Of a stretch of 8,445 nucleotides of DNA, positions 1-8,153 are shown one piece after another (the first letter of the stretch is position 1; each line of letters starts with the position of its first letter). The DNA is taken from NCBI GenBank assembly GCA_903924715.1, contig CAIYCP010000356.1:1-8445 (forward strand), read 5' to 3'. This stretch comes from an uncultured beta proteobacterium. GTDB lineage: Bacteria > Pseudomonadota > Gammaproteobacteria > Burkholderiales > Burkholderiaceae_B. A program made the position numbers and the translations under genes. The notes under the pieces were generated by a model that was not told where the DNA came from, did no database searches, and saw only the letters and a program-made list of their open reading frames with translations.

Positions 1-2732
1 TGCAGCACATGCCTGCTACGGATGGCCAAGCTGCCACGCATGATCAGGCGCACGCACCCATCGTTGAATCTTTCGCTTTACGTGCCAAAACCGGTGGTTT
101 TGTTCAGCGCGCAAAAGAATCCGATCTGGCCGTTGCCACCAAGCAAGTACACGTGCAGTCACTGATTGCAGCCTACCGCACGCTTGGCTCACGCTGGGCC
201 GAGCTTGACCCACTTAAGCGCACCGATCGCCCCGAGATTCCAGAACTAGATCCTGCGTTTTATGGCTTAAACGAAGCCGACTTGGATCAGGTTTTTTCGG
301 CGGCCAATACCTATTTTTCTAGCGCAAGCACAATGACTCTGCGCGAAATCCTCAAGGCTCTGCGCGATACGTATTGCCGCTCGGTGGGCGTTGAGTTTAT
401 GCATGCCTCTGACCCCGCTGTGAAGCGGTGGATTCAGCAGCGGCTTGAGTCAACGTTGTCGGCGCCAGCGGTGGCGCCCGAACGCCAACGTTACCTGTTA
501 CAGCAGCTGACTGAGGCTGAAGGCCTTGAGCGCTATTTGCACACCAAGTACGTGGGTCAAAAACGGTTTTCTCTCGAAGGGGGCGATAGCTTTATCGCCT
601 CGATGGATGAGCTTGTGCATCACGCAGGCGAGTCTGGCGTGCAAGAGATCGTTGTGGGGATGGCCCATCGCGGCCGTCTGAACATGCTGGTCAATATAAT
701 GGGCAAAATGCCCGGTGATTTGTTTGCCGAATTCGAAGGCCATCATGCTGAAGGCTTAAGTGATGGTGATGTGAAATATCACAACGGTTTCTCAAGCGAC
801 TTGTCGACGCGCGGCGGTCCAATGCACCTGTCGCTCGCGTTCAACCCCTCGCACCTTGAAATCGTCAACCCCGTGGTTGAAGGTAGTGTGCGGGCACGTC
901 AAGAACGTCGTGGTGCTGAAGGCTACAAGCAAGTGTTGCCCGTGTTGGTGCATGGCGATGCTGCGTTTGCCGGTCAGGGTGTCGTAATGGAAACCTTGAA
1001 CCTCGCCGAAACGCGCGGCTATGGCACTGGCGGTACGGTGCATCTGGTGATTAACAACCAGATTGGCTTCACAACTTCAGATCCGCGTGACACGCGCTCA
1101 ACCATTTATTGCACCGACGTTTCAAAAATGATTGAAGCACCGGTATTTCACGTCAATGGTGATGATCCTGAGGCGGTTGCTTTTACGACGCGCTTAGCGC
1201 TTGATTTCAGAATGGCCTTTGGTCGTGATGTTGTTGTGGATATTGTTTGCTTCCGAAAGCTTGGGCACAACGAACAAGATACTCCCGCACTGACTCAGCC
1301 TTTAATGTACAAGCGCATCGGTGTTCACCCCGGCACGCGTAAGCTTTACGCAGACAAGCTGACTGCGCAAGGCGTGCTGAAAGAAGGTGAGGGCGATCAA
1401 CTCGTCAAAGATTACCGCCAGTACATGGAAGATGGCCAACGTACGATTGAGCCGGTGCTGACAAACTACAAAAGCAAGTATTCGATTGACTGGACTCCCT
1501 TTCTAAATGCAAAGTGGACCGACCAGGCTGATACAGCAGTGCCGTTGGCTGAACTCAAAAGTATTGGCGAAGCACTCACACAAACGCCAGCTGGCTTCAC
1601 GCCACACGCCTTAGTGACAAAGCTGCTCAACGATCGTCGCGCGATGGCGCGTGGCGAGCAAAATCTTGATTGGGGCATGGGCGAGCATCTGGCCTTTGCA
1701 ACCTTAGTTAAGGCAGGCTATGCGATTCGTATTACGGGGCAAGACTCTGGCCGCGGTACCTTCACGCATCGTCATGCGGTGTTGCATGATCAAAATCGCG
1801 AGCGTTGGGATGATGGTACGTATATTCCGTTGCAAAACGTTTCTGCGGGTCAAGCACCTTTCACTGTGATTGACTCGGTATTGTCTGAAGAGGCTGTATT
1901 AGGTTTTGAGTACGGCTATTCATGCGCTGATCCAAACACGCTTACGATTTGGGAAGCCCAGTTTGGCGATTTCGTCAACGGTGCTCAGGTCGTGATCGAT
2001 CAATTTATTGTATCGGGTGAGGCAAAGTGGGGTCGCCAGTCGGGTTTGACGCTGATGTTGCCCCATGGCTATGAGGGTCAAGGGCCTGAGCATTCTTCCG
2101 CGCGTATTGAACGTTTTCTACAGTTGTGCGCTGACAATAATATTCAAGTTGTACAGCCAACCACTGCGTCGCAGATTTTCCATCTCTTGCGCCGTCAGAT
2201 GGTCCGAAAATTCCGTAAACCTCTGGTGATTTTGACGCCAAAGTCGCTGTTGCGAAATAAAGATGCAGGCTCGCCTCTGAAAGAGCTCTCAACAGGGAGT
2301 TTCCAACCGATCATCCCTGAGCTGGACGAGCAAATTAAAGCTGCGTCGGTTAAGCGGGTATTGGCGTGTTCGGGCAAAGTCTATTACGACCTGGTGCATG
2401 GGCGTGCCGACCGCAAAGATAGCTCGGTTGCCATCATTCGCGTCGAGCAGTTGTATCCCTTTGCGCATAAAACCTTCGAGGCTGAGCTGCGCAAATATCC
2501 TAAAGCCACTGAAGTTGTTTGGGTGCAAGACGAACCGCAAAACCAGGGTCCTTGGTTTTACGTGCAGCATCACCTGTACCAAAACATGTCGGCTGGACAA
2601 AAACTGGGTTATGCAGGGCGCCCCGCCTCTGCGTCACCTGCGGTGGGTTATCTGGCCAAGCACCAAGAGCAGCAGAAGGCGCTGGTTGAGCAAGCCTTTG
2701 GCAAGTTTAAAGTGTTCATGCTAACCAAATAA
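1..2732 (+). CDS. sucA: 2-oxoglutarate dehydrogenase E1 component, 5'-truncated by window edge
   Basis: Thiamine-diphosphate-dependent E1 subunit of the cytoplasmic 2-oxoglutarate dehydrogenase complex; it decarboxylates 2-oxoglutarate and succinylates the lipoyl group of E2. The ATG at 9 is probably an internal methionine: the frame stays open to base 1 (read as LQHMPATDG), and relatives carry an N-terminal E2-binding region ending in a similar sequence, so about 45-50 residues lie outside the window. Counting from that methionine, family signatures follow in order: GMAHRGRLNMLVN, HLSLAFNPSHLEIVNPVVEG, the cofactor-binding region HVNGDDPEAV (from about 381) with KLGHNEQDTPA (His at about 420), GQDSGRGTFTHRHAVLHDQN, EAQFGDFVNGAQVVIDQFI and LPHGYEGQGPEHSSARIERF. 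The C-terminus (VFMLTK) is complete and the stop is TAA. sucB follows after 44 bases, as in a suc/odh operon. The homodimeric E1 architecture separates it from pyruvate dehydrogenase E1. Nothing indicates damage. Confidence 0.97.
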   Translation, partial: QHMPATDGQAATHDQAHAPIVESFALRAKTGGFVQRAKESDLAVATKQVHVQSLIAAYRTLGSRWAELDPLKRTDRPEIPELDPAFYGLNEADLDQVFSAANTYFSSASTMTLREILKALRDTYCRSVGVEFMHASDPAVKRWIQQRLESTLSAPAVAPERQRYLLQQLTEAEGLERYLHTKYVGQKRFSLEGGDSFIASMDELVHHAGESGVQEIVVGMAHRGRLNMLVNIMGKMPGDLFAEFEGHHAEGLSDGDVKYHNGFSSDLSTRGGPMHLSLAFNPSHLEIVNPVVEGSVRARQERRGAEGYKQVLPVLVHGDAAFAGQGVVMETLNLAETRGYGTGGTVHLVINNQIGFTTSDPRDTRSTIYCTDVSKMIEAPVFHVNGDDPEAVAFTTRLALDFRMAFGRDVVVDIVCFRKLGHNEQDTPALTQPLMYKRIGVHPGTRKLYADKLTAQGVLKEGEGDQLVKDYRQYMEDGQRTIEPVLTNYKSKYSIDWTPFLNAKWTDQADTAVPLAELKSIGEALTQTPAGFTPHALVTKLLNDRRAMARGEQNLDWGMGEHLAFATLVKAGYAIRITGQDSGRGTFTHRHAVLHDQNRERWDDGTYIPLQNVSAGQAPFTVIDSVLSEEAVLGFEYGYSCADPNTLTIWEAQFGDFVNGAQVVIDQFIVSGEAKWGRQSGLTLMLPHGYEGQGPEHSSARIERFLQLCADNNIQVVQPTTASQIFHLLRRQMVRKFRKPLVILTPKSLLRNKDAGSPLKELSTGSFQPIIPELDEQIKAASVKRVLACSGKVYYDLVHGRADRKDSSVAIIRVEQLYPFAHKTFEAELRKYPKATEVVWVQDEPQNQGPWFYVQHHLYQNMSAGQKLGYAGRPASASPAVGYLAKHQEQQKALVEQAFGKFKVFMLTK

Positions 2733-2776
2733 CGCACGCGACTTTACCGATCAATACGATCCCTCACGGAAAAAAA

Positions 2777-4018
2777 ATGGCAATCACCGATGTAGTTGTG
2801 CCCCAACTGTCTGAATCTGTTTCTGAAGCAACTTTATTAACCTGGAAGAAAAAACTGGGTGACGCGGTCACGGCCGACGAAATCTTGATCGAAGTTGAAA
2901 CGGATAAAGTCGTTCTCGAAGTCCCAGCTCCTGCTTCAGGTGTCTTTGCAGAAATCGTTCGTGGTGATGGCAGCCTAGTGGCATCGGGCGAAATCATCGC
3001 GCGTATTGATACTGAAGGCAAAGCTGTTGCAGCGCCTGCAGCGCCTGCGGCGGCCGCTGCGCCTGCAGTTGCTCCTGCATCGGCTCCTGCGGCCGCTGCA
3101 CCTGCCTCAGTCAGTAGCGCAGGGGTTGCTTCTCCTGCTGCTACAAAGATTCTGGCAGATAAAGGCGTTGCAGCTTCAACGGTTGCAGGCTCAGGTCGCG
3201 ATGGTCGTATCACCAAGGGCGACGCGCTTGGTGCCTCTGCGCCGGCGCCGACGGTTGCTGTTGCCAAGGCAGCGCCTTTGGCGAACCCCTCTGTACCAAT
3301 GACGCAGTCGCTTGATGGCCGCCCCGAGCAGCGTGTGCCAATGAGCCGTCTGCGTGCGCGTGTGGCCGAGCGTCTGTTGCAGTCGCAACAAGATAACGCG
3401 ATCCTGACGACCTTTAACGAAGTCAATATGCAAGGCGTGATTGATCTACGCAATTTGTACAAAGACAAGTTTGAAAAAGAGCACGGCGTTAAGCTCGGAT
3501 TTATGTCCTTTTTTGTCAAAGCGGCGGTGGCTGCACTCAAGCGTTACCCCGTGTTGAATGCTTCGATTGACGGAAAAGACATTATCTATCACGGCTATTT
3601 TGATATTGGTATCGCTGTTGGTAGCCCGCGTGGCTTGGTTGTGCCAATTCTGCGCAATGCTGATCAGCTTTCAATCGCTGAGATTGAAAAAACGATTGCT
3701 GACTTTGGCAAGCGTGCCTCTGAAGGCAAGCTGGGTATCGAAGAAATGACCGGCGGTACGTTCTCGATTTCAAATGGTGGGGTGTTTGGGTCGATGCTCT
3801 CTACACCGATTATCAATCCGCCACAGTCGGCGATTTTGGGTGTGCATGCCACAAAAGATCGTGCAGTCGTTGAAAAGGGTCAGATTGTCATTCGCCCAAT
3901 TAATTACTTGGCCATGTCTTACGACCACCGCATCATCGATGGTCGTGAAGCGGTATTGGGTTTGGTTGCGATGAAAGAAGCGCTCGAAGATCCACAACGC
4001 TTACTGCTCGAAATCTAA
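2777..4018 (+). CDS. sucB: Dihydrolipoyllysine succinyltransferase, E2 of 2-oxoglutarate dehydrogenase
   Basis: E2 core of the 2-oxoglutarate dehydrogenase complex: its lipoyl arm takes the succinyl group from E1 and transfers it to CoA. At 413 residues it has the usual length and order: one lipoyl domain (about 1-78) with the lipoylated lysine K44 in EVETDKVVLEV; an Ala/Pro-rich flexible linker (83-110); a peripheral-subunit-binding domain (about 117-151, SPAATKILADKG to GRITKGDAL); a second linker; and the catalytic domain (about 183-413) with GGTFSISNGGVFGS and the active-site motif SYDHRIIDGRE (H384, D388). A single lipoyl domain next to sucA favours the succinyl-transferring type over pyruvate E2. 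The ATG at 2777 fits the family N-terminus; only a weak GGA (2768-2770) precedes it, six bases upstream in an A-rich stretch. lpdA follows after 12 bases, so co-translation with its neighbours is likely. Confidence 0.97.
   Translation: MAITDVVVPQLSESVSEATLLTWKKKLGDAVTADEILIEVETDKVVLEVPAPASGVFAEIVRGDGSLVASGEIIARIDTEGKAVAAPAAPAAAAAPAVAPASAPAAAAPASVSSAGVASPAATKILADKGVAASTVAGSGRDGRITKGDALGASAPAPTVAVAKAAPLANPSVPMTQSLDGRPEQRVPMSRLRARVAERLLQSQQDNAILTTFNEVNMQGVIDLRNLYKDKFEKEHGVKLGFMSFFVKAAVAALKRYPVLNASIDGKDIIYHGYFDIGIAVGSPRGLVVPILRNADQLSIAEIEKTIADFGKRASEGKLGIEEMTGGTFSISNGGVFGSMLSTPIINPPQSAILGVHATKDRAVVEKGQIVIRPINYLAMSYDHRIIDGREAVLGLVAMKEALEDPQRLLLEI
3023..3106 (+). repeat. Low-complexity Ala/Pro linker repeat inside sucB
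   Basis: This stretch encodes residues 83-110 of E2, almost only alanine and proline. It is built from repeated units such as GCGCCTGCA, GCTCCTGCA and GCTCCTGCG mixed with GCGGCCGCT runs. Ala/Pro linkers are known in E2 proteins, where they give the lipoyl domain mobility between active sites. The DNA repetition makes length change by slippage plausible, which is an inference. Confidence 0.85.
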
Positions 4019-4030
4019 CCCGAGATACTC

Positions 4031-5458
4031 ATGTCTACACAATTTGATGTTGTTGTGATCGGTGCTGGCCCGGGTGGCTACATCGCTGCGATCCGTGCTG
4101 CGCAATTAGGAATGTCGGTCGCTTGTATCGACGCCTGGCAAAATGGCAAAGGTGGTCCGGCGCCTGGTGGCACGTGCACCAATGTGGGCTGCATTCCGTC
4201 TAAGGCTTTGCTTCAATCGTCAGAGCACTATGATCAAGTCAACCATCATTTTGCCGAACACGGTATTGAAGTTAAGGGCGTAACGCTTAACGTCGATCAG
4301 CTGCTCAGCCGTAAAAATAGTGTTGTCAAACAAAACAACGACGGCATTTTGTATTTGTTTAAAAAGAACAAGATTACGTTCTTCCACGGCAAAGGTGCCT
4401 TCACCGGTCAGGTCGAGGGTGGTTGGGCTATCAATGTCAGCGGCACGGCAACAGCCGATATTGTTGGCAAGCATGTCGTGATCGCAACCGGTTCGTCTGC
4501 GCGTGAATTGCCTGGCCTGCCGTTTGATGAACAACAAGTTTTATCAAACGATGGTGCGCTTAACATTTCAGCTGTGCCCAAAAAACTGGGTGTGATTGGT
4601 GCTGGTGTGATTGGCCTAGAAATGGGTAGCGTGTGGCGTCGTTTGGGTGCCGAAGTGACTGTGCTTGAAGCCATGCCTGATTTTCTGGCGGCAGTCGATA
4701 CGCAGGTGGCAAAAGAAGCATTTAAGATTTTTAGCAAGCAGGGTTTGGCGATTCATACCGGGATTAAACTCGGTGAGATTAAAACGAGTGCAAAGAGTGT
4801 GACAGTCCCTTACACCGACGCCGCGGGTGTTGAACAAAAATTAGTCGTCGACAAACTGATCGTTTCGATTGGCCGCATTCCTTACACGGGCGGTCTGAAA
4901 GCGGACGCGGTTGGCTTGCAACTCGATGAGCGTGGTTTTGTCGTGGTTGATGGTGACTGCAAGACTAATCTTCCAAATGTTTGGGCCGTTGGTGATGTGG
5001 TGCGTGGTCCGATGTTGGCGCATAAAGCCGAAGAAGAGGGCGTGGCTGTTGCCGAGCGCATTGGTGGTCAACATGGCCATGTCAATTTCAATACGATCCC
5101 TTGGGTGATCTACACTTCTCCTGAGATTTCCTGGGTCGGGCAAACTGAGCAGCAACTGAAGGCTTCAGGTCAGGCCTACAAGTCGGGAAGTTTTCCGTTC
5201 TTGGCGAATGGACGCGCACGTGCCCTGGGTGACACCACCGGCTTTGTCAAAATATTGGCAGATGCAACAACGGATGAGGTCTTGGGCGTGCATATCATTG
5301 GGCCGATGGCTTCTGAACTGATTGCTGAAGCGGTCACCATCATGGAGTTCAAAGGCGCGGCCGAGGATATTGCCCGGATTTGCCATGCACATCCAACGCT
5401 GTCCGAATCGATGAAAGAAGCGGCTTTGGCCGTTGATAAGCGCACGCTTAATTTCTAA
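4031..5458 (+). CDS. lpdA: Dihydrolipoyl dehydrogenase, E3 of 2-oxoglutarate dehydrogenase
   Basis: FAD-containing disulfide oxidoreductase that reoxidises the dihydrolipoyl arm of E2 and reduces NAD+. The 475 residues show the N-terminal FAD motif GAGPGG (G11-G16), the redox-active disulfide in GGTCTNVGCIPSKALL (C49 and C54), the NAD-binding motif GAGVIG (G190-G195), the second FAD contact around NVWAVGDVVRGPMLAHKAEE, and the C-terminal dimerisation domain with the catalytic dyad HPTLSE (H454, E459). There is no N-terminal lipoyl domain, unlike the E3 of some pyruvate dehydrogenase clusters. A short GGPAP segment just before the disulfide is also familiar from betaproteobacterial E3 proteins. 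The ATG at 4031 lies five bases after a weak GAGA (4022-4025) and 12 bases after the sucB stop. Position directly behind sucB suggests that this copy serves the 2-oxoglutarate complex; it may also serve other lipoyl complexes. Confidence 0.97.
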   Translation: MSTQFDVVVIGAGPGGYIAAIRAAQLGMSVACIDAWQNGKGGPAPGGTCTNVGCIPSKALLQSSEHYDQVNHHFAEHGIEVKGVTLNVDQLLSRKNSVVKQNNDGILYLFKKNKITFFHGKGAFTGQVEGGWAINVSGTATADIVGKHVVIATGSSARELPGLPFDEQQVLSNDGALNISAVPKKLGVIGAGVIGLEMGSVWRRLGAEVTVLEAMPDFLAAVDTQVAKEAFKIFSKQGLAIHTGIKLGEIKTSAKSVTVPYTDAAGVEQKLVVDKLIVSIGRIPYTGGLKADAVGLQLDERGFVVVDGDCKTNLPNVWAVGDVVRGPMLAHKAEEEGVAVAERIGGQHGHVNFNTIPWVIYTSPEISWVGQTEQQLKASGQAYKSGSFPFLANGRARALGDTTGFVKILADATTDEVLGVHIIGPMASELIAEAVTIMEFKGAAEDIARICHAHPTLSESMKEAALAVDKRTLNF

Positions 5459-5463
5459 GTATT

Positions 5464-6555
5464 TTGAACGTTCTTGAATCCTACGAGCAGACACTGGCCG
5501 AACGGGGTTACGAATCCGACCCCGCTCAGCGTGCTGCGGTAGAGCGTTTGCAACGCTACTACGATGACTGGGTCGCTTTTCAAGAACAACGCTCGAGTTT
5601 GCTAAAACGTGTTTTTAAGCGCCCTGAAACCCCTCGCGGTGTGTATCTTTGGGGTGGTGTGGGTCGTGGTAAAAGTTTTTTGATGGATTCGTTTTACGCA
5701 ACCGTTCCGGTTCAGCGTAAGACTCGCCTGCATTTTCACGAATTTATGCGCAGTGTGCATCGCCAGCTTGACGAAGTGAAAGGTATGCAGGATCCGCTCG
5801 ACGAAGTGGCACGTCGGATCTCAAGAGATTATCAGCTGATTTGTTTTGATGAGTTTCACGTGTCGGATGTTGCTGACGCCATGATTTTGTACCGTCTTCT
5901 GTTGAAGTTTTTTGAATTCGGCACCTCATTTGTGATGACCTCAAACTACGAACCTTCTACCCTCTATCCAGACGGCTTACATCGTGATCGCTTGTTGCCA
6001 GCGATTAAATTAATTCAAGATCGTATGGATATCTTGAACGTCGATGCCGGAATTGACTATCGCCGTCGTACGCTTGAGCAGGTGAAGTGTTATCACACGC
6101 CGATGGGTGCGCAGGCTGATCAGGCTTTGCTTCATACGTTCAATCAGTTGGCAGATACTGCCCCGCAAGATCCTGTGCTGCTTGTCGAGCATCGAGAAAT
6201 TCGAGCAAAACAACGTGCTGGAAGTGTAGTTTGGTTTGACTTTGCAACACTGTGTGGTGGTCCGCGCTCGCAAAACGACTATCTCGAACTGGCAAGTCGC
6301 TTTCATGCCGTGATTTTGTCTGATGTCCCTAAAATGGGTCCGCGAGAGGCCTCTGAGGCACGACGCTTTACCTGGCTCATTGACGTTTTCTATGATCATA
6401 AAATCAAGCTGATTATGTCGGCGGCTTGTGAGCCTGATGAGATTTACACCTCAGGCCCAATGTCTAACGAGTTTCACCGTACGGTATCGCGCATTCTCGA
6501 AATGCAGTCCAAAGAATATCTAGAGTCTGAGCGTCGCGACACCGTCAGCATCTGA
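5464..6555 (+). CDS. zapE: ZapE / AFG1-like cell-division ATPase, TTG start
   Basis: P-loop ATPase of the AFG1/ZapE family. In E. coli, ZapE associates with FtsZ at the division site; mitochondrial AFG1 homologues act in protein quality control. The 363 residues are near the family length. Visible features are Walker A in GGVGRGKSFLMD (64-75, K70), the family block RLHFHEFMRSVH (87-98), Walker B in LICFDEFHVSD (124-134, D128 and E129), VMTSNYEP as the likely sensor segment, and DGLHRDRLLPAIKLI with the probable arginine finger. The start is TTG at 5464: the frame has a stop at 5449-5451, no ATG or GTG lies between, and the residues after TTG (NVLESYEQTLAERGY) match the family N-terminus. It begins five bases after the lpdA stop and lacks a clear Shine-Dalgarno sequence, which suggests translational coupling to lpdA. 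Function in this organism is inferred from homology. Confidence 0.93.
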   Translation: MNVLESYEQTLAERGYESDPAQRAAVERLQRYYDDWVAFQEQRSSLLKRVFKRPETPRGVYLWGGVGRGKSFLMDSFYATVPVQRKTRLHFHEFMRSVHRQLDEVKGMQDPLDEVARRISRDYQLICFDEFHVSDVADAMILYRLLLKFFEFGTSFVMTSNYEPSTLYPDGLHRDRLLPAIKLIQDRMDILNVDAGIDYRRRTLEQVKCYHTPMGAQADQALLHTFNQLADTAPQDPVLLVEHREIRAKQRAGSVVWFDFATLCGGPRSQNDYLELASRFHAVILSDVPKMGPREASEARRFTWLIDVFYDHKIKLIMSAACEPDEIYTSGPMSNEFHRTVSRILEMQSKEYLESERRDTVSI

Positions 6556-6667
6556 CACCAGGCGCTCGCGTGTCTCTTGGTCGTTCAAGCGGTGCTCTCA
6601 AACGGGCTTTGTAGACGTTACACTCATGGCTTAGCGGTTTTCTTCAACCTCAGCACCTGGCTCCTTT
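6556..6667 (+). other. Intergenic region between zapE and trpS
   Basis: These 112 bases contain no convincing gene. A 5-base inverted repeat GACAC/GTGTC (6554-6558 and 6570-6574) spans the zapE stop, but it has an 11-base loop and no T tract, so it is not a good intrinsic terminator. TACACT at 6619-6624 could be a -10 element, but no matching -35 lies 16-18 bases upstream. The last 30 bases are pyrimidine-rich. No leader peptide with tandem Trp codons, and no T-box-like structure, could be recognised. Confidence 0.5.
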
Positions 6668-8041
6668 ATGAATACCCGTGTCCTGACCGGCATCACTACC
6701 TCTGGTACTCCACATCTAGGCAATTATGTGGGGGCGATCCGTCCAGCGATTCAAGCAAGCCAGCAAAGTAATGTCGATGCTTTCTTTTTTTTGGCCGATT
6801 ATCACGCACTGATCAAATCTGAAGATCCAGCGCTGATCGCGCGTTCGCGGCTTGAAATCGCCGCAACCTGGCTAGCCTCGGGCCTTGATCCACAGCGGGT
6901 GACTTTTTATCGTCAATCAGATATCCCTGAGATCCCAGAGCTTTGCTGGATGCTCACCTGCGTGACAGCTAAAGGTTTAATGAACCGTGCCCACGCCTAT
7001 AAAGCCTCTGTTGATCAAAATATCGCCAAAGGCGTTGAAGCCGACGACGGTATCAATATGGGTTTGTTTTCGTATCCGATTCTGATGGCAGCGGATATCT
7101 TGATGTTCAACGCGCACAAAGTGCCCGTGGGTCGTGATCAAACACAGCATCTAGAAATGGCGCGCGATATTGCGCAACGGTTTAATCATTTGTTCGGTCA
7201 GGGGCGTGAGTTTTTTGTGTTGCCTGAAGCAGTGATCTCTGAAGATGTCGCGACCTTGCCCGGTTTGGACGGTCGCAAAATGTCTAAAAGCTATGGCAAT
7301 ACCGTGCCTTTATTTGAAGGCGGTGCCAAAGCGCTGAAAGCTGCTATCGCCAAAATTGTGACCGACTCGCGAGGCCCCGGCGAACCGAAAGATGCGGATG
7401 CTTCGCACCTGTATCTGATCTATAAGGCCTTTGCGCAACCAACCGAAACCGCAAACTTTCATGCTGAGCTGTTAGCGGGCATGGGGTGGGGGGATGCCAA
7501 AAAACGCTTGTGCGAGCGTATCGAACAAGAGATGGGCCCGTTACGTGCGCACTATGAAGACTTGATGTCGCACCCGGATCGTATCGAAGAGATTCTGCAA
7601 GAGGGCGCTCGCAAAGCGCGCGCGATTGCTACTCCCTTTATTCAAGAATTGCGTCAGGCAGTTGGCTTACGCAGCTTGGCCACCTCAGCGACTGCAACGT
7701 CTTCACACGCTACTAAAAAAGAAAAAGCTGCAACTAAAAGCGCCCGCTATGTCACCTTTCGAGACGAAGCCGGTCAATTTCGGTTTCGCTTGCTGGCGCA
7801 AGATGGCGCTGAGTTATTTTGTTCGATTGCTTTTGCTGATCCCAAGCAGGCGGGTACGGTCATGCGTGCAGTGCAGCAAGCGGGGCCCCAGGCGTGTATC
7901 AAGCTTGAAGGTGACCTTGGTTTGCTGATTGTGCAAGGCGAGCAAGTGATTGCCAAAGCGCCCGATAGCGCCTCGACCCAACAACGCGAGCAACTGATTG
8001 CGGCCTTAACGCTTGCCATGCAGCCTAGCGCAGAGACCTAA
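6668..8041 (+). CDS. trpS: Tryptophanyl-tRNA synthetase, long form with C-terminal extra domain
   Basis: Class I aminoacyl-tRNA synthetase that charges tRNA-Trp in the cytoplasm. The catalytic core (about 1-335) shows the HIGH-type motif TPHLGNY (14-20), the conserved segments TCVTAKGLMNRAHAYK and YPILMAADILMF, the PVGRDQTQHLEMARDIA block (from 153), and the KMSKS loop in DGRKMSKSYGN (K204-S208). The protein has 457 residues against about 334 in E. coli TrpRS. The excess is an Ala/Thr/Lys-rich linker (about 336-359) followed by a compact segment (about 360-440) with FRDEAGQFRFRLLAQDG, which resembles one YegP/DUF1508 repeat. From memory, long TrpRS forms occur in other Burkholderiales and Pseudomonas. 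The ATG at 6668 is the only possible start: an in-frame TAG lies at 6632-6634 with no ATG, GTG or TTG between. No Shine-Dalgarno sequence precedes it. The stop TAA (8039-8041) lies inside a tandem repeat. Confidence 0.96.
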   Translation: MNTRVLTGITTSGTPHLGNYVGAIRPAIQASQQSNVDAFFFLADYHALIKSEDPALIARSRLEIAATWLASGLDPQRVTFYRQSDIPEIPELCWMLTCVTAKGLMNRAHAYKASVDQNIAKGVEADDGINMGLFSYPILMAADILMFNAHKVPVGRDQTQHLEMARDIAQRFNHLFGQGREFFVLPEAVISEDVATLPGLDGRKMSKSYGNTVPLFEGGAKALKAAIAKIVTDSRGPGEPKDADASHLYLIYKAFAQPTETANFHAELLAGMGWGDAKKRLCERIEQEMGPLRAHYEDLMSHPDRIEEILQEGARKARAIATPFIQELRQAVGLRSLATSATATSSHATKKEKAATKSARYVTFRDEAGQFRFRLLAQDGAELFCSIAFADPKQAGTVMRAVQQAGPQACIKLEGDLGLLIVQGEQVIAKAPDSASTQQREQLIAALTLAMQPSAET

Positions 8042-8075
8042 TGCAGAGGCCTAACGCAGTGGCTTAACGCGGTGC
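8024..8075 (+). repeat. Four degenerate 13-base tandem repeats across the trpS stop
   Basis: Four abutting 13-base units are visible: CCTAGCGCAGAGA (8024-8036), CCTAATGCAGAGG (8037-8049), CCTAACGCAGTGG (8050-8062) and CTTAACGCGGTGC (8063-8075). Neighbouring copies agree at 10 or 11 of 13 positions. The second copy supplies the trpS stop codon. The core word CYTARNGY also occurs outside the array at 8005, 8079, 8131 and 8147. No function is known to me; a slippage-derived minisatellite is the simplest reading. Confidence 0.7.
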
Positions 8076-8084
8076 TGCCCTAAA

Positions 8085-8097
8085 GCCGCTTGGCGGC
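8085..8097 (+). other. Short GC-rich hairpin downstream of trpS
   Basis: GCCGC (8085-8089) and GCGGC (8093-8097) form a perfect 5-base stem with a TTG loop, 43 bases after the trpS stop. The following bases are AAATCTCTTG, without a T run, so it is not a canonical intrinsic terminator. It could still slow RNA decay or assist Rho-independent ending weakly; this is inference. Confidence 0.35.
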
Positions 8098-8153
8098 AAA
8101 TCTCTTGTGTCTGTCAGGCTGAAGGTAGGGCCTAAAGTGTTCAGCGCTTAATG

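Noticed and set aside
9..11. ATG at 9 as the true start of sucA
   Set aside because: The frame is open upstream and the conserved N-terminal E2-binding region of E1o would be missing. The methionine lies in a sequence that is internal in relatives, so the gene is cut by the window edge.
2764..3540. 258-codon open frame on the minus strand opposite sucB
   Set aside because: Its product is rich in Ala, Thr and Ser because it mirrors the Ala/Pro linker and regular codon pattern of sucB. The + strand protein is unmistakably E2, so this is a shadow frame.
6010..6399. 129-codon open frame on the minus strand opposite zapE
   Set aside because: It is antisense to conserved ZapE sequence, shows no recognisable domain and has no convincing ribosome binding site.
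6554..6574. Inverted repeat GACAC/GTGTC as a terminator for the suc-zapE operon
   Set aside because: The stem is only five bases, the loop is 11 bases and no T tract follows.
6577..6771. 64-codon + strand frame overlapping the trpS start, containing Trp codons, considered as a Trp leader peptide
   Set aside because: Most of it overlaps trpS in another frame, it starts at TTG without a ribosome binding site, and no attenuator-like hairpin with a T tract follows it. The Trp codons are not clustered.
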